The notes below the pieces were generated by a model that was not told the origin of the DNA, searched no databases, and saw only the letters and a program-made list of their open reading frames with translations. A stretch of DNA of 64,000 bases from CAVVEC01 sp963770485 (GTDB lineage Bacteria; Acidobacteriota; Terriglobia; Terriglobales; Acidobacteriaceae). Shown in pieces: positions 7,703 to 16,800 of the stretch; positions within the stretch are counted from its first letter, which is position 1; each line of letters begins with the position of its first letter. The translations under genes were made by a program, and so were the position numbers. Location: the NCBI GenBank assembly GCA_963770485.1, contig CAVYPX010000005.1:1-64000 (forward strand). Direction: 5' to 3'.

Positions 7703-8530
7703 CTATCGAAATCGCGTTCGGTCGTCTTCCTCGAAATGCATTTCATCGGCGGAGCCGGAAGCCGCGAGCCGAGCCAGATGTTGGCCGGGTGTGGTTCCGA
7801 TCCAGACCACGAACAGAAACCAGTACACCGCCACAAAGACCGCGATGACTGTGCCTGCCAGAGCCAGCACCACCGGCCACGAGGGAAGAATATTTGTCAT
7901 GGCCAGCGACATCACAGCGAAGAGCAGGACGGCGCACAGTACGATCAGTCCATCCAATAATCTTGAGAGGCCGCGCGAGGAGATGGAGATCGAAGACCAC
8001 AACGGCCCCAGGCCCCCGTTTCCTGGCAGGGAATGGACAGGCTGCGGCTCAAGCTGGATTGCCGGACGGGGAGAAGCGGAGAACAGCAGCCCAGCAGTGC
8101 CCTCACCGCGCCCGCTGTGATGGGAAACCGAATCGCACGGGGAAAAGAGATACGCCTCGGCGAGAATTTGTGTGAAGACCCACTCTTTCAACAAACGCCG
8201 GGAACGCTGAGGGAGATCGAGAAACTCAATTCCGGCTTGTCCCAGGGAATCGGTCCAGGCAACCCGGCCCGTGGCTTCGATGCGAACGTGCGGATTGGCC
8301 AGGGCAAATCGCAGACGAACTTGATGTTGGGGATGCAGTGGAGCGGTGGCCTGCACGGTGATGCCAAATTCACTAACGTCGCGGAGAACGCCGCCGTTAG
8401 TAGAATCCAAGTTGACGTACGCCAAGGTGCGAATCTTGTGCCGGTAATGGCGGCGCTGATTGCCCGAGGTGGGGCAGAGGATAGCGACCGCGGCAGAAGC
8501 AGCTTGACCCGGCTGAAAGTCCATCGCCAA
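7703..8530 (-). CDS. PilZ-RDD fusion membrane protein
   Basis: 275 residues. The N-terminal PilZ domain has an intact RRHYR (RxxxR) and DVSEFG ([D/N]xSxxG), so c-di-GMP binding is expected. A Pro/Gly-rich linker follows. The C-terminal ~90 residues look like an RDD membrane domain: an Arg/Asp helix SRLLDGLIVLCAVLLF, a second helix WPVVLALAGTVIAVFVAVYW, then WIGTTPGQHLARL, the RDD signature around GxTxGK/Q. The role is unknown, and coupling of second-messenger sensing to a membrane function is inference. A small membrane gene lies 53 bp upstream on the same strand. Confidence 0.72.
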   Translation of the reverse strand: MAMDFQPGQAASAAVAILCPTSGNQRRHYRHKIRTLAYVNLDSTNGGVLRDVSEFGITVQATAPLHPQHQVRLRFALANPHVRIEATGRVAWTDSLGQAGIEFLDLPQRSRRLLKEWVFTQILAEAYLFSPCDSVSHHSGRGEGTAGLLFSASPRPAIQLEPQPVHSLPGNGGLGPLWSSISISSRGLSRLLDGLIVLCAVLLFAVMSLAMTNILPSWPVVLALAGTVIAVFVAVYWFLFVVWIGTTPGQHLARLAASGSADEMHFEEDDRTRFR

Positions 8531-8583
8531 ATCTTAAGCGTTGCCGGGAAAGCGTCTCAGTAACCGGGTTGGTTCGGGGCAAT

Positions 8584-8892
8584 TCAGGAAGCTGTGCGAT
8601 GTTGCGCGGGTGCGGCTTCGGGCTGAAGATCAACACGGCGGGCCCGATCCTGACTGACCAGGCGATCCAGTTCGTAGCTATAGGGTCCGTAGGCGCGGAA
8701 AGCCTTCTCGTCGAAGAGGCGCTTGATCCCGCAGCCCAGGCAAACCTGGTAAGAGTAATCCTTGAAGCGAACCGGCCAGCTCATGTTGCTGTGCCAGCAA
8801 CCGCGGAAGATTACTACGCCGGCACCCGCCAGTCCTGTGGCCAAGAGACCCAGAGGCCACAGCCAGCCCGATTTCTTCTTTACTTCACTCAC
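8584..8892 (-). CDS. Small membrane-anchored protein with CLGCG motif
   Basis: About 102 residues, unknown function. A GTG start at 8892 (MSEVKKKSG) is preferred on N-terminal charge. A TTG start at 8937 would add 15 residues, and neither has a convincing ribosome binding site. One hydrophobic helix (WPLGLLATGLAGAGVVIF) is followed by RGCWHSNMSWP and YQVCLGCGIKRLFD, giving CxH and CxxC pairs that could bind metal or form disulfides. The gene lies 53 bp upstream of the PilZ-RDD gene and is probably co-transcribed with it. Confidence 0.5.
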   Translation of the reverse strand: MSEVKKKSGWLWPLGLLATGLAGAGVVIFRGCWHSNMSWPVRFKDYSYQVCLGCGIKRLFDEKAFRAYGPYSYELDRLVSQDRARRVDLQPEAAPAQHRTAS

Positions 8893-9186
8893 CCGCCACA
8901 ACCTGTAAGTCGTTCCAAAAACTAAGGATACCCTCAATTTGAGGGTTGCGCAATGGGCTTCGGAACTGCTTGAATCGGAACCATTTCCAGTCGCTTACCA
9001 AAGAGCATGGCGCGGTTGCCCACCTTCGTGCCCGGGGGCGATATTGCGGTTAGGGTCAAAGCGCTGTAAGTTACGAATGAAGGCTACAGGCTTTGAGGCA
9101 GAGCATCCTGCGATCTGCGGGAGCGCGCTAATCTGTGAATTGGTTTCTCCGCGGTAAGATAGAGCCTTTCGAAAACGAGCTTCGGC

Positions 9187-11403
9187 ATGAGCGCGAGTCC
9201 GAACAATGCGGGTTTGGAATTAGTCGAAGCAACGACGCCAGTCCCCGCTTCGGCGGAGCGAACTGCAGCTCCGGCCAGCGAATCCCGCCACGAAGCTTTA
9301 CAAGCCCTTCTTGCCTTTTCTTCTTTGCACGAACAGATACGGCAACGTCGCGCGGAGCAAAGACGCCATGGCGCGCGGCTGAGCACCGAGGATACGTGGC
9401 AGCTTGAGCAATTCGTACTGGACGAGGTGCTGCAACTAGTCGCCGAGCGAGCATTGGCGATCACAGGCGCAGACGGCGTGGCCATTGCGCTTGCGGAAGG
9501 AAACGCCATCATCTGCCGTGCATCGGCGGGGAGCATCGCGCCCGACGCGCGGGCACGCCTGGATCCGAACGCCGGATTTTCCGGAGAATGCCTGGTTTCC
9601 GGCCGCATCGTGCGCTGCGACGACTCCGAGAATGACCCACGAGTTGACGTGCTGGCCTGCCGCCGTCTAGGTGCGCGCTCCATGGTGGCCGTGCCGTTGT
9701 CTGCAAAACAGACAGTCGTCGGGTTGCTGGAGGCCTTCTCCAGCGAGGAATATGGCTTCAATGACAGCGATGTTCGGAGCCTGAATCTGCTCGCGGAATT
9801 GGTTCTGTCCGCCATGAGGCCGGAAGAAGAAGACCGGCTGGCGGAGATTTCGCAGCGAGTCGTGAGCACGGTAGCCGTCCCGGAGCCCGTGGCCGAAATT
9901 GCGATTGCATCCGTTGAAACAGAGACGCCCGCCCTCCACCGGACGGCAGAGAGTTCGGAGGCTGGCGCCGCTCCTGTGACGCTCTCGGAATATGAAAAGG
10001 TAGAACATTCGAGACCCGGCCTTGCGGTTGTGATTGGCGTGGTATTGTTCGCCGTGGGCATGGGAGTAGGACTGTGGTGGACGATCCAGCACAAGGCAAA
10101 GGCGGCGATCGCGAACCCTTCGCGGCGTGCACCGGCATTCCAGCAGCACGTGGCGCAGCCTCCGGCGACAGCCCTGGATTCAGCGCAAGAGACAAAGCCA
10201 GTGGCCCTCACGGAACATACGGAGATCCCGACTTTCGCAAGCTCAGAAGATGCAGGCGTGTTGCCGCAGGTCACTGGCATTCGACACTGGTCGTTTGCGA
10301 ATTCCAGCACGGTGGTGATTGACCTGCAGGACCAGGTCCAGTATGAGGCCCATCGCCTGCCGAATCCGGAGCGCATCTATTTTGACCTGCACGATACCAA
10401 GCTACTGGCTGAGCTCTCCGGCAAAACAATCACGGTGGACGACGCGTTGGTCCGGCGAGTTCGGGTCGCACAGCCCATGGCGGGAGTGACCCGCGTAGTG
10501 CTGGAAACCAAAGGCGAATCGGATTACTCCGTAAGCTTGGAGCCGAATCCCTACCGACTCGTCGTCGAGGTGCGGAAGCTTGGGACCAGAACGCAACCGC
10601 GGGCGAAGATCGATCTCTTTGCCCCGATGAATCAGGACGCGACGAATCAAGTCGTGGCACCCGCGCGACCGACAACCACAGCAGACACACACGCCACGGC
10701 CAATGTGGCGAAGTTTCGCATTGTGCTCGACGCCGGTCATGGCGGCTGGGACCTGGGCACGGTGGGGCGCAAAGGATTGCTGGAAAAAGATCTGGTGCTC
10801 GACATCGTAGAACGGCTGGGGAATCTGATCGAGCGTCGTCTAGGCGCGGACGTGATCTACACGCGCAAGGATGACAATTATCTCGCGCTGGAGAAGCGGG
10901 CCGAAATCGCGAATCTGGCCCAGGCCAACCTGTTCATGTCCATTCACGCCAATTACAGCGATTACCCTTCCGCGCGCGGAGTCGAAACCTATTACAGCAA
11001 CAGTTATTCGTCGGTGAAGGCGAGGACTCGCGACGATGCAGGAGAAGCGGCGCTGCAGAATGTGAATTGGACGAATGTTGATATTCGCGAAAAAGTTCAC
11101 GAATCGCGGCGCTTTGCCGCCAGCGTGCAGCACGCGCTCTATGGCACGTTAGCCGCGAAAAGTCCCGGCCTTCGTAATCGTGGTGTGAAAGAGGCTCAAT
11201 ACGTGGTGCTGACCGGAACGTCCATGCCGGCGATTCTGGCCGAAGTTTCCTTCGTCAGCAGCCCGGACGACGAAAACAATTTGCAAAGCTCCACCTATCG
11301 TCAGCGGATTGCGGAAGCGCTTTATCAGGGCGTATCCCGCTACACTGCAGAATACGGCCGGATGAAGATGGCCAGCATCACAGGCAAATCTGTCGCACGA
11401 TGA
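9187..11403 (+). CDS. GAF-TM-AMIN-N-acetylmuramoyl-L-alanine amidase fusion
   Basis: 738 residues with an unusual order. Residues ~75-215 form a GAF domain (VLQLVAERALAITGADGVAIAL ... MVAVPLSAKQTVVGLLEAFS). Residue ~277 begins one membrane helix (LAVVIGVVLFAVGMGVGLWW). Residues ~361-460 form an AMIN domain, and residues ~508-725 an Amidase_3 domain. Zinc ligands and the catalytic Glu are present: DAGHGG, GLLEKDL, SIHANY and ILAEVSF. The catalytic part should act on peptidoglycan in the periplasm, while GAF stays in the cytoplasm. Standard AmiC-type enzymes have only a signal peptide, AMIN and amidase, so here cytosolic sensing seems joined to wall cleavage. The 9187 start keeps GAF complete. 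Confidence 0.9.
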   Translation: MSASPNNAGLELVEATTPVPASAERTAAPASESRHEALQALLAFSSLHEQIRQRRAEQRRHGARLSTEDTWQLEQFVLDEVLQLVAERALAITGADGVAIALAEGNAIICRASAGSIAPDARARLDPNAGFSGECLVSGRIVRCDDSENDPRVDVLACRRLGARSMVAVPLSAKQTVVGLLEAFSSEEYGFNDSDVRSLNLLAELVLSAMRPEEEDRLAEISQRVVSTVAVPEPVAEIAIASVETETPALHRTAESSEAGAAPVTLSEYEKVEHSRPGLAVVIGVVLFAVGMGVGLWWTIQHKAKAAIANPSRRAPAFQQHVAQPPATALDSAQETKPVALTEHTEIPTFASSEDAGVLPQVTGIRHWSFANSSTVVIDLQDQVQYEAHRLPNPERIYFDLHDTKLLAELSGKTITVDDALVRRVRVAQPMAGVTRVVLETKGESDYSVSLEPNPYRLVVEVRKLGTRTQPRAKIDLFAPMNQDATNQVVAPARPTTTADTHATANVAKFRIVLDAGHGGWDLGTVGRKGLLEKDLVLDIVERLGNLIERRLGADVIYTRKDDNYLALEKRAEIANLAQANLFMSIHANYSDYPSARGVETYYSNSYSSVKARTRDDAGEAALQNVNWTNVDIREKVHESRRFAASVQHALYGTLAAKSPGLRNRGVKEAQYVVLTGTSMPAILAEVSFVSSPDDENNLQSSTYRQRIAEALYQGVSRYTAEYGRMKMASITGKSVAR

Positions 11404-11441
11404 TTTGAGTGTCGTATCTTTGTCTCTGGCGGGTAGTGGTC

Positions 11442-11627
11442 AGTTTAACACCAGCAATCGAAGCAGGGCTGGCTGATCACGTTTGGAGCATCGAAGAGAT
11501 GTGCGCCCTTCTGCCCAAAACGGTATCCACGGCTGATTCTGCGGGTAAAACACTCATCCTGAAGGCGCTAGGCGAAAGACCCGCCTGGCATGAATGCAAG
11601 ATTTTGTCGCTTTGGGATTTTACGTAA
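11442..11627 (+). pseudogene. IS1-like transposase, C-terminal remnant
   Basis: The frame reads SLTPAIEAGLADHVWSIEE, then MCALLP, the characteristic C-terminal end of IS1-like DDE transposases (TPAMEAGxxDHVWxxEEL). All catalytic parts are missing, because the homologous stretch starts within the left inverted repeat. Downstream residues to the stop at 11627 are not recognisable. An internal deletion has evidently removed the rest of the transposase. Confidence 0.6.
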
Positions 11628-11739
11628 TTATTACGTTAGGCACATGGGCAGTCGCCCGCATCTAAGTTTAGAATTGACGTAGGGGCTTGACTGGTTCATG
11701 CTTGCGGGCCAACAGGGTTTGAGGGGGAAGGAGGACACA

Positions 11740-11982
11740 TTGGCACAAACAGCGAAAAAGAGCGGCGTCAGGTGGGTCGGTCGTCGCGAGATGGATACTA
11801 TCGTCGATGCTCATGCTCAACGTGTGCTCGGAGTCTCGGGGAAGAAATTCATCTCAAACTGGAAGGCCGGAAAATATCGTGAGCTTGATTCTGATGCTTG
11901 CCCTGGGGTGATTGAGCTTGCGCTGATTGCACCCCTTCCGAGGCGGGCAAGTGGCAGGAAAAAATCCAAAAGAGGCCGCTGA
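11740..11982 (+). CDS. Small basic protein, antitoxin-like partner
   Basis: 80 residues from a TTG start at 11740, chosen because GGAGG sits 6 bases upstream. An ATG at 11698 would add 14 residues and has no such site. The core, HAQRVLGVSGKKFISNWKAG, matches the outline of a widespread small-protein family (LGxSxEEFxxxWxAGxY) that often precedes a second short gene. The C-terminus is highly basic (RRASGRKKSKRGR). It overlaps the next gene by 32 bp, indicating translational coupling. The antitoxin role is inferred from size, pairing and location inside a mobile element. Confidence 0.55.
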   Translation: MAQTAKKSGVRWVGRREMDTIVDAHAQRVLGVSGKKFISNWKAGKYRELDSDACPGVIELALIAPLPRRASGRKKSKRGR

Positions 11983-12487
11983 AAACTTCATCCATTTTCT
12001 TCAGGAAACCATCTCGTGCATCAGCGACGAATCGTTGACGGCATTTCAGCAATCCACAAAGTTATTCAAGGTCTGGACCAATCCCCCGTTTCAGCTGGAA
12101 ACAAAATCGGGCGGTAGGTTATCCGTTTCTGTCACCCAAGTCTTTGGCATCGGTCCGCACCCAACGGAAGCGGGGCAGTTCAGGGCCAAGACGAGAGAAT
12201 ACAGTTACCTGCTCTCCCGGTTCGAGGAGGACATGTGGAATGAAATTGTCGCCTATCATTGGCATCCCAACGACTTTGCAGTTAGGTATCCACATTTGCA
12301 CGTAAGATGCGTTCCCCGAGTACACTTCCCAACATCGCGGGTCTGTCTTGAGGACTTCATAGTAATGGCCATCAACTATTATGGCTGCAAACCAAGAGGA
12401 TCACGCGCCAGATGGACAGGTATCCTACAAAAGAACAAGAAAGCCTTCGAGGAATTAGCTAGCTGGAAGATCCAACATCCTCTTTAG
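11951..12487 (+). CDS. Unknown protein, second gene of the passenger pair
   Basis: 178 residues from a GTG at 11951 with GAGG 7 bases upstream. A TTG at 11927 is possible but has no ribosome binding site. The central part carries YSYLLSRFEEDMWNEIVAYHWHP and PHLHVR, then VHFPTSRVCLEDFIVMAI, a His-rich beta region followed by a short helix. This layout loosely resembles TumE-like (DUF6516) toxins, but the match is weak. With the preceding small gene it forms a tight two-gene unit inside the IS1-like element, suggesting a toxin-antitoxin or other addiction cargo. Confidence 0.55.
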   Translation: MAGKNPKEAAENFIHFLQETISCISDESLTAFQQSTKLFKVWTNPPFQLETKSGGRLSVSVTQVFGIGPHPTEAGQFRAKTREYSYLLSRFEEDMWNEIVAYHWHPNDFAVRYPHLHVRCVPRVHFPTSRVCLEDFIVMAINYYGCKPRGSRARWTGILQKNKKAFEELASWKIQHPL

Positions 12488-12583
12488 CTGTGGAAATCAA
12501 ACTGACCCACTACCCCCTGGCGCTGGGCTTCGACACTCGGCGCGGGAGTTGGTTAGAATAGCTGCCCTGGACGGAGAACCCAC

Positions 12584-13024
12584 ATGCCTCCCACCAAGCG
12601 CACAAGACCCAAGCCTGCCCGAACCAATTCAGGGCTGACCTTCAATCACGCCATGATCTACGTTCGCGAGATCGCTCCTGCGCTGCATTTCTACACCGAT
12701 CTGCTCGGCTTCAAAGTAATCGAGGAATTCAAGCACAACGGGCTTTCGGTGTACGCCCGACTGCGCCCGCCGCATGGCAACTCGACCATCGCGCTGCACA
12801 GGATTGAACCAGGCAAGACTGTGGCATTAGGCGGCATTCGGCTGTATTTCGAAGCGAAAAATCTGAAGTCCGCCTGCAGCAAGCTGCAAAAAGCCGGAGT
12901 CAAATTTTCACAGGAACCGAAGTTGATGCCCTGGGGCTGGACGCATGCCTACCTCGATGACCCCGACGGCCACGAAGTCAGCCTGTACTGGGCAGGGAAG
13001 AGGCGCTTCCAGAAAACGATGTAA
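12584..13024 (+). CDS. VOC (glyoxalase/bleomycin resistance/dioxygenase) family protein
   Basis: 146 residues, one vicinal-oxygen-chelate domain. FNHAMIYVREIAPALHFYTDLLGF is the first beta-alpha-beta unit with a metal-ligand His. HRIE and the C-terminal DPDGHEVSLYW supply the other expected ligand positions (His, Glu). A basic extension of ~18 residues precedes the domain. Substrate cannot be read. The start at 12584 follows CGGAGAACCCAC. It lies between the two mobile elements and shows no operon partner. Confidence 0.82.
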   Translation: MPPTKRTRPKPARTNSGLTFNHAMIYVREIAPALHFYTDLLGFKVIEEFKHNGLSVYARLRPPHGNSTIALHRIEPGKTVALGGIRLYFEAKNLKSACSKLQKAGVKFSQEPKLMPWGWTHAYLDDPDGHEVSLYWAGKRRFQKTM

Positions 13025-13038
13025 TCCTGAAATCCCTC

Positions 13039-13183
13039 GGTAGTGGCTCAGTTTGGTATGGAAGCGAGCCAAACGCGCGATTATTGCGTCGCAAAGAACG
13101 CGACGCTTCCGCGCGGCTCGCCCAGATCCCTCGCTGCGCAGAGAACGCTTGCTCGGGATGACAAATCAAACTGAGCCACTACC
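13039..13183. mobile_element. MITE, 145 bp, 16-bp perfect inverted ends, 8-bp target duplication
   Basis: Starts GGTAGTGGCTCAGTTT (13039-13054) and ends with its exact complement AAACTGAGCCACTACC (13168-13183). It is flanked on both sides by AATCCCTC (13031-13038 and 13184-13191). It carries no gene. The interior contains CCTCGCTGCGCAGAG and an imperfect palindrome around GCGTCGCAAAGAACGCGACGC. The ends match those of the IS1-like element at 11432-12514, so it was probably mobilised by the same transposase family. Confidence 0.85.
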
Positions 13184-13293
13184 AATCCCTCTTGCGCCTT
13201 TGGCGTGCCCGGGGATTCTTATCAAGCTGGCGGCCTTCGCCCAGTTCTCGCGCACCACTGCCGCAGTGCGGTAAGGTTGCCCAACCGGAGCCG

Positions 13294-13734
13294 CTACCGT
13301 TTCTTCTTCCTGGTTTTACTTGCGCTTTTTCGCCGGCGCTCGTTGTACCGGGCCTTGGCCTCAAGATAGCCCGGACGACTGTTATGACATTGGCTGCATC
13401 CAGTACTGTGACGGCCATTGCGCCAGGCGCTAGGCTGGATCGGACGGCCGTGCCGGCGGCAAAGCCGCTTTCCCGGCGGTGGGACTTTGAAGCACAGCTC
13501 GCACCCTTTCGTGCGATATCCGGACCACCAGCGGCTCCGCAAGATCGGACGGCCATGTCGTTGGCACAGCCGCTTCCGGGGCGGTGGCACTTCTTTGGTC
13601 CGATAGCATTCCGCGCAGCCCGTGGTGCGATGGCCAGCGCGCCAATAGCTCGGCCGGATCGGCCTGCCGTGAATCTTGCACAGCCTTTTGTCGCGCGCAC
13701 GGCTGCGCTTCTTTACGGCTTTTCTAGTATTCAT
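13294..13734 (-). CDS. Basic protein with three tandem Cys/His repeats
   Basis: 146 residues. Three near-identical units of 34-37 residues each run KRLCxxHGRPI-xxSxWxxGxRTxGCxxC, so each unit offers C, H, C, C as a likely zinc site. The protein is strongly basic at both ends (KKRSRARDKR; RRRKSASKTRKKKR), pointing to nucleic-acid binding. The start at 13734 (MNTRKAVKKRS) is preferred over one six codons upstream. The DNA units have diverged mostly at silent positions. No named family is recognised. HGRPI plus GC..C is reminiscent of small zinc fingers in phage HNH-associated proteins. Confidence 0.7.
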   Translation of the reverse strand: MNTRKAVKKRSRARDKRLCKIHGRPIRPSYWRAGHRTTGCAECYRTKEVPPPRKRLCQRHGRPILRSRWWSGYRTKGCELCFKVPPPGKRLCRRHGRPIQPSAWRNGRHSTGCSQCHNSRPGYLEAKARYNERRRKSASKTRKKKR

Positions 13735-13803
13735 GGTCTGAGCATAACCCAACTGCGGGTTTGAAAAATAGTGATCAGGTGGGGGCAGTCGAGGCGTGGC
13801 TGT

Positions 13804-16800
13804 TCAATTGGATGCAGCCAAAACGTCAAGGTTGCCGTGTCTTACCACCCCGTGACACCAGTCGCATGCCACACCTTTATCTGTGACATGCTTGCTGTGA
13901 ATGGCAGTACTGCCGGCGGCCAGGAGCGAAACCGCAGTTTCGGCGTGGCAGTGGCGGCACTCGCGCGGCTCTACGGCCGGTGAACCTGCCGCGACCCGCT
14001 CATGGCAACTGGCGCACGATTCGTCGCTTGCCGTAGCCCCGGCAGCGGCGTGATCAAAGCCGCCAGCTTGCCTGACGACCGGAACACCGTGGCAGCTGAC
14101 ACACCCAATCGCGGTGGCTGGACGCGGTTCACTGGCTGCCTTGAAGTGGCAGGTGAAGCACGCGTTCGTGTCCACTGCGAAATGGCTTTCGGTGCTGACG
14201 GCGGTATGGCAACTGGTGCACCTCAATTCCGGACCGCGCGCGATCATGCCCAGGTGCTTGGCGTGGTTAAAGAAGTAGGTCTGCCGGACATATAACGGCT
14301 GTGCCAAAGCATCGATGGAGTGGCAGCCGCTGCTGAGGCAAGTGGTGTTATTGACCTGCGCGATGGGCCGGTGCGCCTGGGTATGAGTGATCGTGGCAAC
14401 CAGTTGTGATGTGCCCTGGAATTTAGCCTTCACATAGCCGCGCACCCCAGGCTCATAGTGACAGGTGGCACAACTGATGTCAGCCCGCGCATGCGCTGAG
14501 CTCTTCCAGTTGACGAAGTAAGTTCCCATGTCGTGGCAGGAGGCGCAGAAATGAGGATTGGAGCTGGTGCTTACTCCCCAACTGCCAAATGTCGCCAGGG
14601 CGAGGACTCCCACCGGAAGCACGTATGCGAAGCGCCCGTACCAATGGGCTGGAGGTGCGAACAGCAGCGGCTGTCGAAAACGCAGCCGGCGGCGTGCGGC
14701 GGAGGCAAGAAAAATCAGCCCCAGCAGAATGCTTCCGTACAGGAAAAATGCAACCAGGTGCTGTCCGAAGATATCGGCCGAGCTTTGCACAAAGTTGTAG
14801 GCCAGTAAAGCAAGCCCCAGCGTGGCGCAATAGATGAAGATTTCCTGCTGCGTCCAGAGCAATAGCGCCACCCAGACCGCCATGGCGACCAGCAACACCA
14901 GCCGTGACATTGCCAGCGATGCCGGCGCCGGCCACAGAGCAAAGAAACTCGCAGTGAATGTAGCTGCGATGGCGGAGGCGTAGAGGCTCCAACTGCCGCG
15001 GGTGTCCTGCAGGTGGTGCCGGCGTCGTCCGAGCAACACCAAAAGAAAAGCCGCTGGGATAGAGATGCCCAGCCGATTGGCTTGGGTTACCGCGGGCAAA
15101 GCTGGCAGGAATTCGTAGATTGCAAATACGCCCGCCAGGCCAGCCCCTGCCAGAAACGCCTCTTCCTCTGTGTGTTGAGCCAACAAGAGGAAAAGCACCA
15201 TATATGCAATTCCGGTCAGCCAGCCTGCCGTGACCGCTGTGCCGAAAGGCAGCGTGAGGAACAAGAATGCGCCGAGCAGAGCTCCAGCGCTGGTTGCTAG
15301 TTCGAACGGAAATGCTTCTCGTGGGTACTGGCTTCTGCGGAGCCATGCCGCGAGGAAATAAAGCGCGATTGCTCCCGGCAGGAAGTACGGGAGGAACATG
15401 CGAGCCCCAACCCCGACGAAGATTCCCAGGAAACAGGCGGCGACGAAGCAGCCGGCGGCTGGATAGAAATAGAACCAGAGGCGGCGAGTGGCACCGATCC
15501 ACGCATACAGCAGCGAATACAAGAAGAAAGCCACGGCCGCAGGCAGGTAGAGCCCGGTGAAAATCAGAAGCGCGACGCTGTACGCCGCGAGAAGCCCGCT
15601 CGCAACTTCCATGACCAGGGCAAAGGCAAAATCGCGCCGGCTCTCTGACGAGCGGCTCACCAGCAAGTACGCTACCGGCCACAATGGCGCGGCATAGGCG
15701 CCGATGCCATGACAAGGGTAGAAGAGCGTCAGCGAAACTCCGGTACAGAAGAACCACATGAAGTAGAAAAGTTCATACCAGCGATTGTGCTTGCGGAGCA
15801 AAGCGTAACCCACACCGGCGGAGATCAAACCGAAAAACAAATAGGGCAGACCCAGACCTTCTGCGCGGATTCCGAGCGACCACTGCACGACGTAGATCCA
15901 GAAACCAAGAACGACGGGCAAAGTAAACAAAACCGCGGGCTGCCGCACTTTGATCAGCGCCAGTGAAGCGGCGACAACCAGCACACTTCCGAGGAGCAAT
16001 GCCTGGGAGAGCGAACCGGGATCACGCATCACCTGCAGAACGCAAGCGGTGGCAACCGGGACAGCGGCAACGTCCCACAGCGATTGCACATAAGGCCGTG
16101 GCAGGGTGTTGCGCAGCGCGTATCCGGCCGCAATCAAGGCGAGCAGCAACAGTGCACCGGAATCCAGCGTGCTGGTAAAAATCCCTTGCGGCGCGAAACG
16201 ACGCTCCGCCAGAAAATAGGCAAGGGTCAAAAAGACGCCCGCCTGGTAGACGTAAATGTTCCGCCGCACCAGCATATGCGGTTCCTGGCGCCATCCCGCA
16301 AGGAGACTCACCAGTCCCACGAACAGCGCCACGGATGCCGAGGAGTAACTGTTGGGAAAGCGCTGCCAGGCCAGATACGCCAACGCGGCGAAGGGCGCCA
16401 CTCGACCCAGGGCGACGAGCACCCGCGCCAGGCCGACTCCGATTAACGTCACGGCGTGCTTAGCGAGTTCTCGGCCAGTAATCCAGAACACAACAAAAAG
16501 GATGGCCAGGTAAACAAGCGCCACGAACACCGGCTTCCAGGGATAGAAAAGCGCAAGCGGAACCAGCGCCAGCACAATGCCAGCCCCGAACAGCGGCACC
16601 AGTCGCGGCAGGGGCGCCGGATGTGGGCCGAGAATCGGAACCTCCTCCGGCCGATAGAGCTCCAACGCAAGGTGCAACCACATTGCGGCCAGGACCAGGT
16701 AACCCAGCGGCAACCGCGTGGCCTGCGCCGAGGTGAACGCCGCGAAGAGCAAATAAGCCCCCACCACGGTCAGAGCGAAAGTTTCCGCGCGACGCAAAAC

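Larger units (their letters stand above)
11432..12514. mobile_element. IS1-like element remnant carrying a two-gene passenger
   Basis: A 1,083-bp segment. Its left end reads GGTAGTGGTCAGTTT (11432-11446) and its right end is the inverted GGTAGTGGGTCAGTTT (12499-12514). It is flanked by CTCTGGCG (11424-11431) and CCCTGGCG (12515-12522), an 8-bp target duplication with one mismatch. Just inside the left end is the last part of an IS1-like transposase, and the rest is occupied by two small genes. GGT-type ends and 8-9 bp duplications are known for the IS1 family. The family call combines that with the transposase fragment. The MITE at 13039-13183 has nearly the same ends. Confidence 0.75.

Noticed and set aside
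9084..10376. 430-codon minus-strand frame over the amidase fusion
   Set aside because: Ser/Ala/Arg-rich antisense shadow with no recognisable motif, opposite a gene with clear GAF and AMIN domains.
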